From an uncultured Flavobacterium sp. (GTDB lineage Bacteria; Bacteroidota; Bacteroidia; Flavobacteriales; Flavobacteriaceae), in assembly GCA_934636265.1 (NCBI GenBank), contig CAKUAD010000007.1:8769-72768 (forward strand): a DNA stretch of 64,000 bases, given 5' to 3'. Below, piece by piece: positions 44,619-51,451 of the stretch. How positions within the stretch are numbered: position 1 is the stretch's first letter; each line of letters starts with the position of its first letter. Below the pieces are notes generated by a model. The model saw nothing but the letters and a program-made list of their open reading frames with translations. It was not told the DNA's origin and did not search any database. The position numbers were made by a program, and so were the translations under genes.

Positions 44619-45971
44619 ATGAAAATCCAATTCCTTGGAGCGGCCGGCACGGTAACCGGTTCCAAAACGCTGGTTGAAACCGGCGGACTTCGCATTTTGA
44701 TTGATTGCGGGATGTTTCAGGGCATCAAGCCGCTGCGGGAACTCAATTGGCAACCGCTGCCGGTGCCTGCGTCAACCATTGACGTGGTATTGCTCACGCA
44801 CGGCCACCTGGATCACTGCGGATGGCTTCCGCGGTTGGTGCGCGAGGGTTTTAAAGGCAAGATTTACTGCACCGGTCCTACGCGTGAGGTGGCCAAGCTG
44901 GTGCTTTTGGACAGCGCCAAAATCCAGGAGGAAGAGGCTGAGGCTGCCAATGCCGGACACTACTCCAAGCATCAAGTTGCCGAACCGCTTTACACCACCA
45001 AACAGGCCGAGCAGGTTTTTTCGCATTTCCGGGTCATAAAACCCAACGAGGAAGTGGCGCTCGACGCCCAGATTTACGCAAAGTTCTTCCAGTCAGGGCA
45101 CATTATTGGGGCGTGCAGTATCGAACTGATGGCCGAGGGCAAAACGCTTGTATTTTCAGGCGACATCGGGCGGGATGAGGACGTTTTGATGTTCGCTCCG
45201 GAAAAACCCAAACGCGGCGATTACCTATTTATGGAGTGCACCTATGGCAACCGGCTGCATCCCGAGACCGACGTCATGTTTGAACTGGAAACCTATATCA
45301 ACAATGCGGTCAACCGTGGCGGGACAGTCATCATTCCGGGTTTTGCGGTTGAACGGGCCCAGGCGCTGATGTACCTGCTTTGGAAACTCCGGCTGCACGA
45401 CAGGATTCCGGACATTCCCTATATTATGGATTCGCCCATGGGCATCAAGGTGCTGGACATTTTTTACGAAAACGCGCGCTGGCACAAACTTTTGCCCGAT
45501 CAATGCGCCAAAATGAGTAAAATGTTCCGTTTGATAACGGATTACCGCGACACCATCGAGGCGGTTTTTGACGACCAACCCAAGGTTGTGATTGCAGCCA
45601 GCGGCATGCTTACCGGCGGGCGCGTCCTCACCTATCTTGAACGCTACATCGGACGCGAGGAAACCACTGTCATCCTGGTGGGATTCCAGGCCGAGGGCAC
45701 GCGCGGACGAAAACTACTGGAAGGTGCCGACGAAATTAAAATCCACGGGAAATACTATCCGGTAAAGGCTAACATTCTGGAAATCCAGGCCCTCTCGGCA
45801 CACGCTGATCAGGCCGGACTGCTCGACTGGCTGGGCGAAGTACAAACCAAGCCCAAAGTTTTCCTGATTCACGGTGAAAATGAACCCGCCGACGAACTGC
45901 GCATCAAAATAACCGAACGCTACCAATGGGAGGTTTGCGTCCCGCTGCTGTATCAACAAATTGAAATATGA
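44619..45971 (+). CDS. Metallo-beta-lactamase/beta-CASP RNase
   Basis: 450 residues. MBL motifs: HGHLDHCG (H61, H63, D65, H66), later histidine/aspartate in FQSGHIIG and SGDIGRD. The beta-CASP insert spans about 205-340 (VIIPGFAVERAQALMYLLW, AASGMLTGGRVLTYLE), and the RNA-metabolising MBL C-terminal domain has LSAHADQAGLLDW and LIHGENEPADEL. These are 5'-3' exo- or endoribonucleases of the CPSF73/RNase J relatives. The gene sits between the ATP-cone nuclease and a lipoprotein. Confidence 0.94.
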   Translation: MKIQFLGAAGTVTGSKTLVETGGLRILIDCGMFQGIKPLRELNWQPLPVPASTIDVVLLTHGHLDHCGWLPRLVREGFKGKIYCTGPTREVAKLVLLDSAKIQEEEAEAANAGHYSKHQVAEPLYTTKQAEQVFSHFRVIKPNEEVALDAQIYAKFFQSGHIIGACSIELMAEGKTLVFSGDIGRDEDVLMFAPEKPKRGDYLFMECTYGNRLHPETDVMFELETYINNAVNRGGTVIIPGFAVERAQALMYLLWKLRLHDRIPDIPYIMDSPMGIKVLDIFYENARWHKLLPDQCAKMSKMFRLITDYRDTIEAVFDDQPKVVIAASGMLTGGRVLTYLERYIGREETTVILVGFQAEGTRGRKLLEGADEIKIHGKYYPVKANILEIQALSAHADQAGLLDWLGEVQTKPKVFLIHGENEPADELRIKITERYQWEVCVPLLYQQIEI

Positions 45972-46327
45972 AACCTGTAGTTTTTATCCTCTTTTTGCTT
46001 TTTTTAGCTTGCGCCGATGACAAAACGCCTAAGGACCAACCACCCGTTGTCGAGGAAGCTTTTACCTCTGACGGATGGAAACAGCAGGTTGACGGAGCGT
46101 TTCCCAACCGAGAAAAAATGCTGGGAAGCCTGATGGAATCGGATACGCTACGAGGTATGGACCGCGTTGAAATCCTTGAGTTGTTGGGCCATCCGCTGCG
46201 CGAGGAAAACAACCACCTGTTTTACCGCATACGCGAAGATAAAATTGGGTTTATGACCCTGCGGACCCGCACGCTTGTCATTGTCCTGCTCGACGGAAAG
46301 GCACAACGGATCCTGGTGCATCAGTAA
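45968..46327 (+). CDS. Small lipoprotein at the end of the RNase operon
   Basis: 119 residues. Lipoprotein signal MKPVVFILFLLFLAC (lipid on C15), an acidic/proline linker (KTPKDQPPVVEEAF), then a ~80-residue domain (DRVEILELLGHPLREENNHL, then FYRIREDKIGFMTLRTRTLVI) like the small SmpA/OmlA-type or BamE-like folds that follow a helix with a beta sheet. It overlaps the RNase gene by 4 bases. A link between an outer or inner membrane lipoprotein and the cytoplasmic RNase is not known. Confidence 0.75.
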   Translation: MKPVVFILFLLFLACADDKTPKDQPPVVEEAFTSDGWKQQVDGAFPNREKMLGSLMESDTLRGMDRVEILELLGHPLREENNHLFYRIREDKIGFMTLRTRTLVIVLLDGKAQRILVHQ

Positions 46328-46330
46328 AAA

Positions 46331-46792
46331 CTAACCCAGCGGGAACGCCGTAGTATTCTTGACCTCGGCAATGACAAACGAGCTTTGGGTACTCCCGATG
46401 TGTTCGAGCGTGGTAAGTTTGCTTACCAGGAACTGACGGTATTCGGCCATATCGCGCACGCATATCTTAAGGATGTAATCATAATCGCCACTTACGTGAA
46501 AGCACTCGAGGACTTCGTCGAGGCGGATCACTTGCTTTTCAAACTGCATCACGAAATCGCGGGAATGCTGCAGGAGTTTGATGTGACAAAACGCCACAAA
46601 ATCCCTTTCGACGCGGGCGCGGTCCAGCAAGGCGACATAACCGCGAATGACGCCCTCGCGCTCGAGCTTGCGGATGCGTTCATATACGGCGGTGGCCGAG
46701 AGTCCGAGCTTTATAGAGAGCGCCTTGGTGGTGGGCGTGCTGTCGTGTTGAAGGAGTTGCAGCAGTTTTTTGTCGATAGCGTCCAGATTCAT
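46331..46792 (-). CDS. Lrp/AsnC-family transcriptional regulator
   Basis: 153 residues. N-terminal winged HTH (KKLLQLLQHDSTPTTKALSI, LGLSATAVYERIRKLEREGV) and C-terminal RAM/AsnC ligand domain (FVAFCHIKLLQHSRDFVMQF, LECFHVSGDYDYILKICVRD), the usual size. Such regulators assemble as octamers and sense amino acids. It is divergent from the PLP gamma-lyase gene, and the shared 152-base gap is the natural binding region. A -7 box lies at 46816-46823. Confidence 0.95.
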   Translation of the reverse strand: MNLDAIDKKLLQLLQHDSTPTTKALSIKLGLSATAVYERIRKLEREGVIRGYVALLDRARVERDFVAFCHIKLLQHSRDFVMQFEKQVIRLDEVLECFHVSGDYDYILKICVRDMAEYRQFLVSKLTTLEHIGSTQSSFVIAEVKNTTAFPLG

Positions 46793-46815
46793 CGGATAAA
46801 TTTTCAGTACATATT

Positions 46816-46823
46816 CAAAAATA
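46816..46823 (-). promoter_or_regulatory. -7 promoter box of the Lrp-type regulator
   Basis: The minus strand reads TATTTTTG, an exact TAnnTTTG match, 23 bases before the ATG at 46792. Direct copies of a CGTTAAAAA stretch also occur in the gap (46845-46853 and 46926-46934) and may be regulator contacts. Confidence 0.55.
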
Positions 46824-46944
46824 AAGAATTATGTAAACATTTTATCGTTAAAAACTAAATAAACAAGATATTTTATCGGCTAAATATAATTTGGTATTGG
46901 TTTTTATCAGCGATATGGCGTATTTCGTTAAAAATTCAATCACT

Positions 46945-48144
46945 ATGAGCTTTAATCCCGCCGACCGCATCCAGGACCTGCAATACTTTGGAGAATTTGG
47001 AGGCGTCAACCCATCCATCTCCGACTCGTCAACCTATACGTTCCTGTCGGCCAAAACCATGTTTGACACCTTTGAAGGCAATGCCGAAGGGTGCTATCTG
47101 TATTCGCGTCACTCCTCGCCCAGCAACCTTTACCTGGACAAGGCGCTGGCCAGCATGGAAGGTACCGAGGCGGCCTGCGTGGCGGCATCGGGAATGGGCG
47201 CCATCACCACTGCGCTGCTGCAACTTTGCGGACAGGGCGATCACGTTGTGGCCAGCCGTACCATCTATGGCGGGACGTATGCCTTTTTGAAAAACTTTGC
47301 CCCGCGTTTTGGCATCTCGACTACTTTTGTAGACATCACCAAAGCCGATGTGGTCGAGGCGGCCATCACCCCCAGTACAAAAGTGCTTTATTGCGAAACC
47401 GTCAGCAACCCACTATTGGAAGTTGCCGACATTGCGGCCCTGTCGGCGATAGCCAAAAAACACGGCCTTAAACTAGTGGTCGACAACACCTTCTCGCCGC
47501 TTTCCATAGCGCCTGCCCAAATGGGTGCCGACGTGGTGATTCACAGCCTTACGAAATACATCAACGGATCGAGCGACACGGTGGCCGGGGTAACGTGTAC
47601 CACGCAGGAAATGGTTGATTCACTTAAAAATGTCAACTCGGGCGCAAACATGCTTTTGGGCCCGACGATGGACAGTTTGCGGTCGGCCAGCGTGATGAAG
47701 AACCTGCGTACGCTTCATATCCGCATGAAACAACACAGCCACAATGCGCAATACCTGGCCGAAAAATTTGACGCCCTGGGCTTAAAAACAGTATATCCCG
47801 GACTTAAAAACCATCCCGGACACGAAACCTTTAAACGGATGATGAATCCGGAGTATGGGTTTGGCGGCATGCTGACCCTTGACGCCGGATCGCTGGACAA
47901 GGCCAACGCAGCCATGGAACTGATGCAGACCCGCAACCTGGGTTATCTGGCCGTCAGCCTTGGGTTTTACAAAACGCTGTTTAGCGCCCCGGGAACCTCG
48001 ACCTCATCTGAGATTCCGCTGGACGAACAAAAAGAAATGGGACTAACCGACGGACTGATCCGCTTTTCGATAGGGCTTGACAACGACATTGAACGCACGT
48101 TTAAAAGCATGAAACAATGCTTTGAGGAAACCGGGGTTTTGTAA
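46945..48144 (+). CDS. Cys/Met-metabolism PLP enzyme, methionine gamma-lyase-like
   Basis: 399 residues from the ATG at 46945, rather than the in-frame TTG at 46891, which lies in the regulatory gap. Family blocks: YLYSRHSSPSNLYLDKALAS, ASGMGAITTALLQL, VVDNTFSPLS and the PLP lysine K204 in SLTKYINGSSDTVAG. This is fold type I, gamma family: cystathionine gamma-lyases and methionine gamma-lyases. The N-terminal context fits a methionine gamma-lyase subgroup of flavobacteria. Expected to act on sulfur amino acids, releasing 2-oxobutyrate and a thiol. The divergent Lrp-type gene is its probable regulator. Confidence 0.93.
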   Translation: MSFNPADRIQDLQYFGEFGGVNPSISDSSTYTFLSAKTMFDTFEGNAEGCYLYSRHSSPSNLYLDKALASMEGTEAACVAASGMGAITTALLQLCGQGDHVVASRTIYGGTYAFLKNFAPRFGISTTFVDITKADVVEAAITPSTKVLYCETVSNPLLEVADIAALSAIAKKHGLKLVVDNTFSPLSIAPAQMGADVVIHSLTKYINGSSDTVAGVTCTTQEMVDSLKNVNSGANMLLGPTMDSLRSASVMKNLRTLHIRMKQHSHNAQYLAEKFDALGLKTVYPGLKNHPGHETFKRMMNPEYGFGGMLTLDAGSLDKANAAMELMQTRNLGYLAVSLGFYKTLFSAPGTSTSSEIPLDEQKEMGLTDGLIRFSIGLDNDIERTFKSMKQCFEETGVL

Positions 48145-48175
48145 GCTGAAATTTTTAAAACCCAAAATTGAAGAC

Positions 48176-48203
48176 AAGCCCCGCAAGCGTTGGGGCTTTT
48201 TTT
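48176..48203 (+). terminator. Terminator of the PLP enzyme gene
   Basis: A 7-bp stem AAGCCCC (48176-48182) with GGGGCTT (48192-48198), 9-base loop, followed by seven Ts (48197-48203). It lies 32 bases after the stop. Confidence 0.88.
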
Positions 48204-49863
48204 ATTTTGCCAACCTACTATTCCTATATCCGTAAACAAAATAGAACACCAGCCCGACCAGCAGCCAAACGCCAAACCACATCCAGTTTGAGAGCGCCAT
48301 CCCGGTAAGCAGGTAGCAGCAGGAAATCAGGCCGAGCAGCGGAATAAGCGAGAGGTTCTTGACAAAGGCCAAAACCGACATCACCAGACACAAAACGATA
48401 AACACCGTCATGGGAATACTGGTGGCGCAATTCCCGTCGGAATAATCGCAGGCCTGGGCAAAGAAATCCGGGAAAAGCCAGGCGATGAGCGCACCCGAAC
48501 CCATCACCATGGCAGGAAAAATATACTTGCCGTTGATGTATGGGATTCGGAATTTACCGCGGGTTTTGCCCTCGGCCACCTCTTCCGGACTTTGCGGGGA
48601 AAGCATCAGCACGCCGCCGCACACCAGCACAAAGGCAAACAAAGTCCCGATACTGGTAAAATCAAGCACAAAATTCTCGTCGGTAAAAAAGATCGGCAAC
48701 CCTACGACAAGGCCGGTGACAATGGTTGCAAATCCCGGCGTTTTGTATTTTGGATGGATTTCAGAAAACTTCTTGGGCATCAGTCCGTCGCGGCTCATCG
48801 TCATCCAGATGCGCGGCTGGCCCATCTGAAAGACCAGCAAAACCGACGTCATGGCCACAACCGCCGCAATCGAGACGATAAAAAGCATCCATTTGACACC
48901 TTTAAGGGCAAAAATCTCGGCCAGCGGATCGCTCACGCCCAGGTATTGGTACGATACCATTCCGGTAAGCACAAGTGCCAGCAAAATGTAAACGACGGTG
49001 CAGATGACCAGCGAATAAATCATCCCGCGCGGAAGGTCGCGTTGCGGGTTTTTGGCTTCTTCTGCCAGTGTCGATACGGCGTCAAACCCGATATAAGCAA
49101 AGAAAACCGCCGACACACCCCCCATCACGCCCGAGAATCCGTTGGGCATAAACGGCGTCCAGTTGTTGATGTCGACATAAAGTGCCCCGACGATGATCAC
49201 CAGAACGATGATGGCTAGCTTGATGTAAACCATGGCGTTGCTAAAGTTGCGCGATTCCCTTGTTCCGCGAAAAACCAGGTAGGTGATGAGCAAGTTGATC
49301 AGGACGGCGGGAAGGTCAAAGATGATGCGGAGTCCGCCCACCACGGGGGCCGAATTCCAGGCGCGGAATCCCTCGCTGTCGGTTGTGCTCTTAAAGGCAT
49401 CGTGCGCCGACTGGTAGTTGATGGTAAGCCATTCAGGAAGTGTGATGTGGAACGCCTCGAGCAGGTTAGTAAAATATCCGCTCCACGAAAAGGCGATGTA
49501 GATGTTGCCGATGGAATATTCCATAATGAGCGCCCAGCCGATGATCCATGCAAAAAGTTCCCCAAAAGAAACGTAGGCGTAAGTGTAGGCGCTGCCCGAT
49601 ACCGGAACGCGTGAAGCGAATTCGGCATAGCACATAGCAGTGAATCCGCAGGCGATACCGCAGATGATGTACAGCAGCGTCACGCCGGGACCGCCTGAAT
49701 AACAGGCCTGACCGATGGCGCTGAAGGTCCCGCCGCCTATGATGGCCGCAATCCCAAAAAAAGTAAGATCTTTTACGGTTAAAACTTTGTGCAGTCCGTG
49801 TGATTCGCCGTCGCCGCCTTGTTGCAGTGTGGTAGCGATTGATTTCTTGCGGAATAATTTCAT
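48202..49863 (-). CDS. APC-superfamily amino-acid permease
   Basis: 553 residues with 14 or so hydrophobic helices. The N-terminal block LTVKDLTFFGIAAIIGGGTF is the TM1 signature with the GxG(T) break that binds the amino-acid backbone. VPVSGSAYTYAYVSFGELFAWIIGWALIMEYSIG is the typical TM2-3 region, and FFAYIGFDAVSTLAEEAKNPQRDLP is a cytosolic signature loop of the cationic-amino-acid-transporter branch. Substrate not settled. Runs convergent with the PLP gene; its own promoter is at 49882-49889. Confidence 0.94.
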   Translation of the reverse strand: MKLFRKKSIATTLQQGGDGESHGLHKVLTVKDLTFFGIAAIIGGGTFSAIGQACYSGGPGVTLLYIICGIACGFTAMCYAEFASRVPVSGSAYTYAYVSFGELFAWIIGWALIMEYSIGNIYIAFSWSGYFTNLLEAFHITLPEWLTINYQSAHDAFKSTTDSEGFRAWNSAPVVGGLRIIFDLPAVLINLLITYLVFRGTRESRNFSNAMVYIKLAIIVLVIIVGALYVDINNWTPFMPNGFSGVMGGVSAVFFAYIGFDAVSTLAEEAKNPQRDLPRGMIYSLVICTVVYILLALVLTGMVSYQYLGVSDPLAEIFALKGVKWMLFIVSIAAVVAMTSVLLVFQMGQPRIWMTMSRDGLMPKKFSEIHPKYKTPGFATIVTGLVVGLPIFFTDENFVLDFTSIGTLFAFVLVCGGVLMLSPQSPEEVAEGKTRGKFRIPYINGKYIFPAMVMGSGALIAWLFPDFFAQACDYSDGNCATSIPMTVFIVLCLVMSVLAFVKNLSLIPLLGLISCCYLLTGMALSNWMWFGVWLLVGLVFYFVYGYRNSRLAK

Positions 49864-49881
49864 CTTTTGTCCTTTGGTTCA

Positions 49882-49889
49882 CAAATATA
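49882..49889 (-). promoter_or_regulatory. -7 promoter box of the permease gene
   Basis: The minus strand reads TATATTTG, an exact TAnnTTTG match, 18 bases before the ATG at 49863. No -33 at the usual spacing. Confidence 0.6.
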
Positions 49890-50025
49890 AAAAAGTGAAG
49901 CGCCCCGATGCGATTTACCAAAGGTTTGTTTGAAATATTTGACAGATTTGCACGAATTTTCAAGGTCGGTTGGTGTATTCTCAGCCATCGGCACCAAATA
50001 ATAAACCACTATATGGTAATTGCGT

Positions 50026-50051
50026 TTTACAATGATAAATGTCATTGTAAA
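50026..50051. promoter_or_regulatory. Perfect inverted repeat over the peroxiredoxin promoter
   Basis: TTTACAATGA (50026-50035), a six-base spacer, and TCATTGTAAA (50042-50051) form a perfect 10-bp dyad. It ends 15 bases before the -7 box. With a start site near 50080, its centre would sit about 41.5 bases upstream, where class II activators of the CRP/FNR family bind. The half-site spacing of six bases also fits that family. The regulator is unknown; an OxyR/PerR-like repressor is the other option. Confidence 0.6.
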
Positions 50052-50066
50052 CCCTGATGCAGGGCG

Positions 50067-50074
50067 TATCTTTG
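50067..50074 (+). promoter_or_regulatory. -7 promoter box of the peroxiredoxin gene
   Basis: TATCTTTG matches TAnnTTTG exactly, 29 bases before the ATG at 50104. The inverted repeat at 50026-50051 covers the -33 region. Confidence 0.65.
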
Positions 50075-50103
50075 CATCACGAAAAAACGCAATACATAAC
50101 ATT

Positions 50104-50739
50104 ATGGCACTAGTAGGAAAAAAATTCCCGAATATCGCGGTTGACGCCATCTCAGAAATGGGCGACAACCTTAAAATCAACATTTTTGAAGAAGCGGTCA
50201 ACAACAAGAAAAAGGTTCTTTTGTTTTGGTATCCAAAGGATTTCACTTTTGTTTGCCCCACTGAACTTCACGCATTTCAGGCTGCGCTCCCGGAGTTTGA
50301 AAGACGCAATACTATCGTTATCGGTGCGTCATGCGATACCAACGAGGTTCACTTTGCCTGGTTGAACACCCCTAAGGCAAACGGCGGTATCGAAGGGGTC
50401 ACTTACCCGCTTTTGGCTGATACCAACCGCAACCTGTCAAGCATGCTGGGCATCCTGGACATCGAATCGACTTCATACAACGAGGAAACCGATACGTACA
50501 TCCTGGAAGGTTCAAACGTAACCTACCGCGCCACTTACCTGATTGACGAAGATGGAAAAATCTTTCACGAAAGTGTAAACGACATGCCGCTGGGTCGCAA
50601 CGTAAATGAATACCTGCGCCTGATTGACGCCTACACCCACGTTCAGACCAAGGGCGAGGTTTGCCCGGCCAACTGGGAAGAAGGAAAAGAAGCGATGTTT
50701 GCTACCCGTGAAGGAGTGGCCAACTATCTGAACAATTAA
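50104..50739 (+). CDS. 2-Cys peroxiredoxin (Prx1/AhpC class)
   Basis: 211 residues from the ATG at 50104; the longer frame from 50020 would run through the operator and promoter. Peroxidatic cysteine C51 in DFTFVCPTE, resolving cysteine C187 in GEVCPANW. It reduces hydrogen peroxide and organic peroxides in the cytoplasm as a toroid of dimers. The block ANGGIEGVTYPLLADTNR fits the long-form Bacteroidetes enzymes. Thioredoxin is encoded next, probably its electron donor. Likely induced by peroxide through the palindrome upstream. Confidence 0.96.
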   Translation: MALVGKKFPNIAVDAISEMGDNLKINIFEEAVNNKKKVLLFWYPKDFTFVCPTELHAFQAALPEFERRNTIVIGASCDTNEVHFAWLNTPKANGGIEGVTYPLLADTNRNLSSMLGILDIESTSYNEETDTYILEGSNVTYRATYLIDEDGKIFHESVNDMPLGRNVNEYLRLIDAYTHVQTKGEVCPANWEEGKEAMFATREGVANYLNN

Positions 50740-50752
50740 TTACCCCAATAAA

Positions 50753-50785
50753 AGTTGGCAACGGGATTCGCTTTCGTTGCCAACT
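50753..50785 (+). repeat. Perfect 11-bp hairpin between peroxiredoxin and thioredoxin genes
   Basis: AGTTGGCAACG (50753-50763) and CGTTGCCAACT (50775-50785) are exact inverted copies with an 11-base loop. No T run follows, so it is not a standard terminator. It may damp readthrough or protect the peroxiredoxin mRNA 3' end from exonucleases, giving more of the first gene product. Confidence 0.7.
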
Positions 50786-50804
50786 GTCATAAAAACCAGT
50801 GGAC

Positions 50805-51113
50805 ATGTATACTGAACTTACAACTGATACGCTAAAGGAGATTGTGGCACAGCATGAAAAGGTGGTGGTACAATACTCAGCTTCCTGGTGCGGAAACTGC
50901 CGGATCATGAAGCCAAAATTCAAAAAGCTGGCCCAGGAAAACGAGTCCATCGCTTTTGTTTATGTCGATGCGGAAAATGCGCCTGAATCCCGCAAACTTG
51001 CCAATGTGACAAACCTGCCTACGTTTGCAACGTTTGTTAACGGTAGCCTTAAAGGTGAGACGCAGACAAACAAGGCAGAGGTTCTGGGCGAACTTGTAGC
51101 TGAAATCCTGTAA
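50805..51113 (+). CDS. Thioredoxin-family protein
   Basis: 102 residues from the ATG at 50805. Active site W-C-G-N-C (C29, C32), where the usual GP pair is replaced by GN. This is a known variant in Bacteroidetes peroxiredoxin partners and should alter the redox potential. cis-Pro in TNLPTFATFVNG. Cytoplasmic, no signal peptide. It is tightly followed by the DUF6952 gene, so all three probably form one transcript. Confidence 0.93.
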   Translation: MYTELTTDTLKEIVAQHEKVVVQYSASWCGNCRIMKPKFKKLAQENESIAFVYVDAENAPESRKLANVTNLPTFATFVNGSLKGETQTNKAEVLGELVAEIL

Positions 51114-51114
51114 T

Positions 51115-51372
51115 ATGAAACTTCCCGTCATCAAACAACTGGTGCAGTTTGCACAAGACAACGACCGCGACTATCTCATTGAGGCAGCCGAGGTCCTGGA
51201 AGCCCTGACCGAGGTTTCATCGCTTAAGGACGAGGAACTAGACGTGATTGCCGAACTGATCTCCAACCTTTACGGCGCCATCGAAGTCGAGAAAATGATT
51301 CAGCAGGGAACGCCGCAAAAAGAAGCGCTCAATGCGTTTATGCAGCGGGTCATGGGCTCGATCGACAAATAA
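51115..51372 (+). CDS. DUF6952 protein
   Basis: 85 residues. All-helical, acidic: KQLVQFAQDNDRDYLIEAAE, VLEALTEVSSLKDEELDVIA, ELISNLYGAIEVEKMIQQGT. This pattern fits DUF6952, a short Bacteroidetes family that sits beside peroxiredoxin and thioredoxin genes. Its role is unknown; the constant neighbourhood suggests redox regulation or folding of the partner proteins. It follows the thioredoxin stop by one base and is closed by a strong terminator. Confidence 0.85.
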   Translation: MKLPVIKQLVQFAQDNDRDYLIEAAEVLEALTEVSSLKDEELDVIAELISNLYGAIEVEKMIQQGTPQKEALNAFMQRVMGSIDK

Positions 51373-51376
51373 AACC

Positions 51377-51401
51377 AAAGCCTCCCCGTGAGGCTTTTTT
51401 T
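51377..51401 (+). terminator. Terminator of the peroxiredoxin/thioredoxin/DUF6952 operon
   Basis: An 8-bp stem AAAGCCTC (51377-51384) with GAGGCTTT (51390-51397), five-base loop CCCGT, followed by seven Ts (51395-51401). Confidence 0.92.
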
Positions 51402-51451
51402 ATTAAAAAGTGAAATGGCGTTGCGCTTTTTAAATTGATATATTAGCATCG

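Noticed and set aside
50020..50103. Longer peroxiredoxin N-terminus
   Set aside because: It would run through the palindrome and the -7 box; the known enzyme N-terminus starts at 50104.
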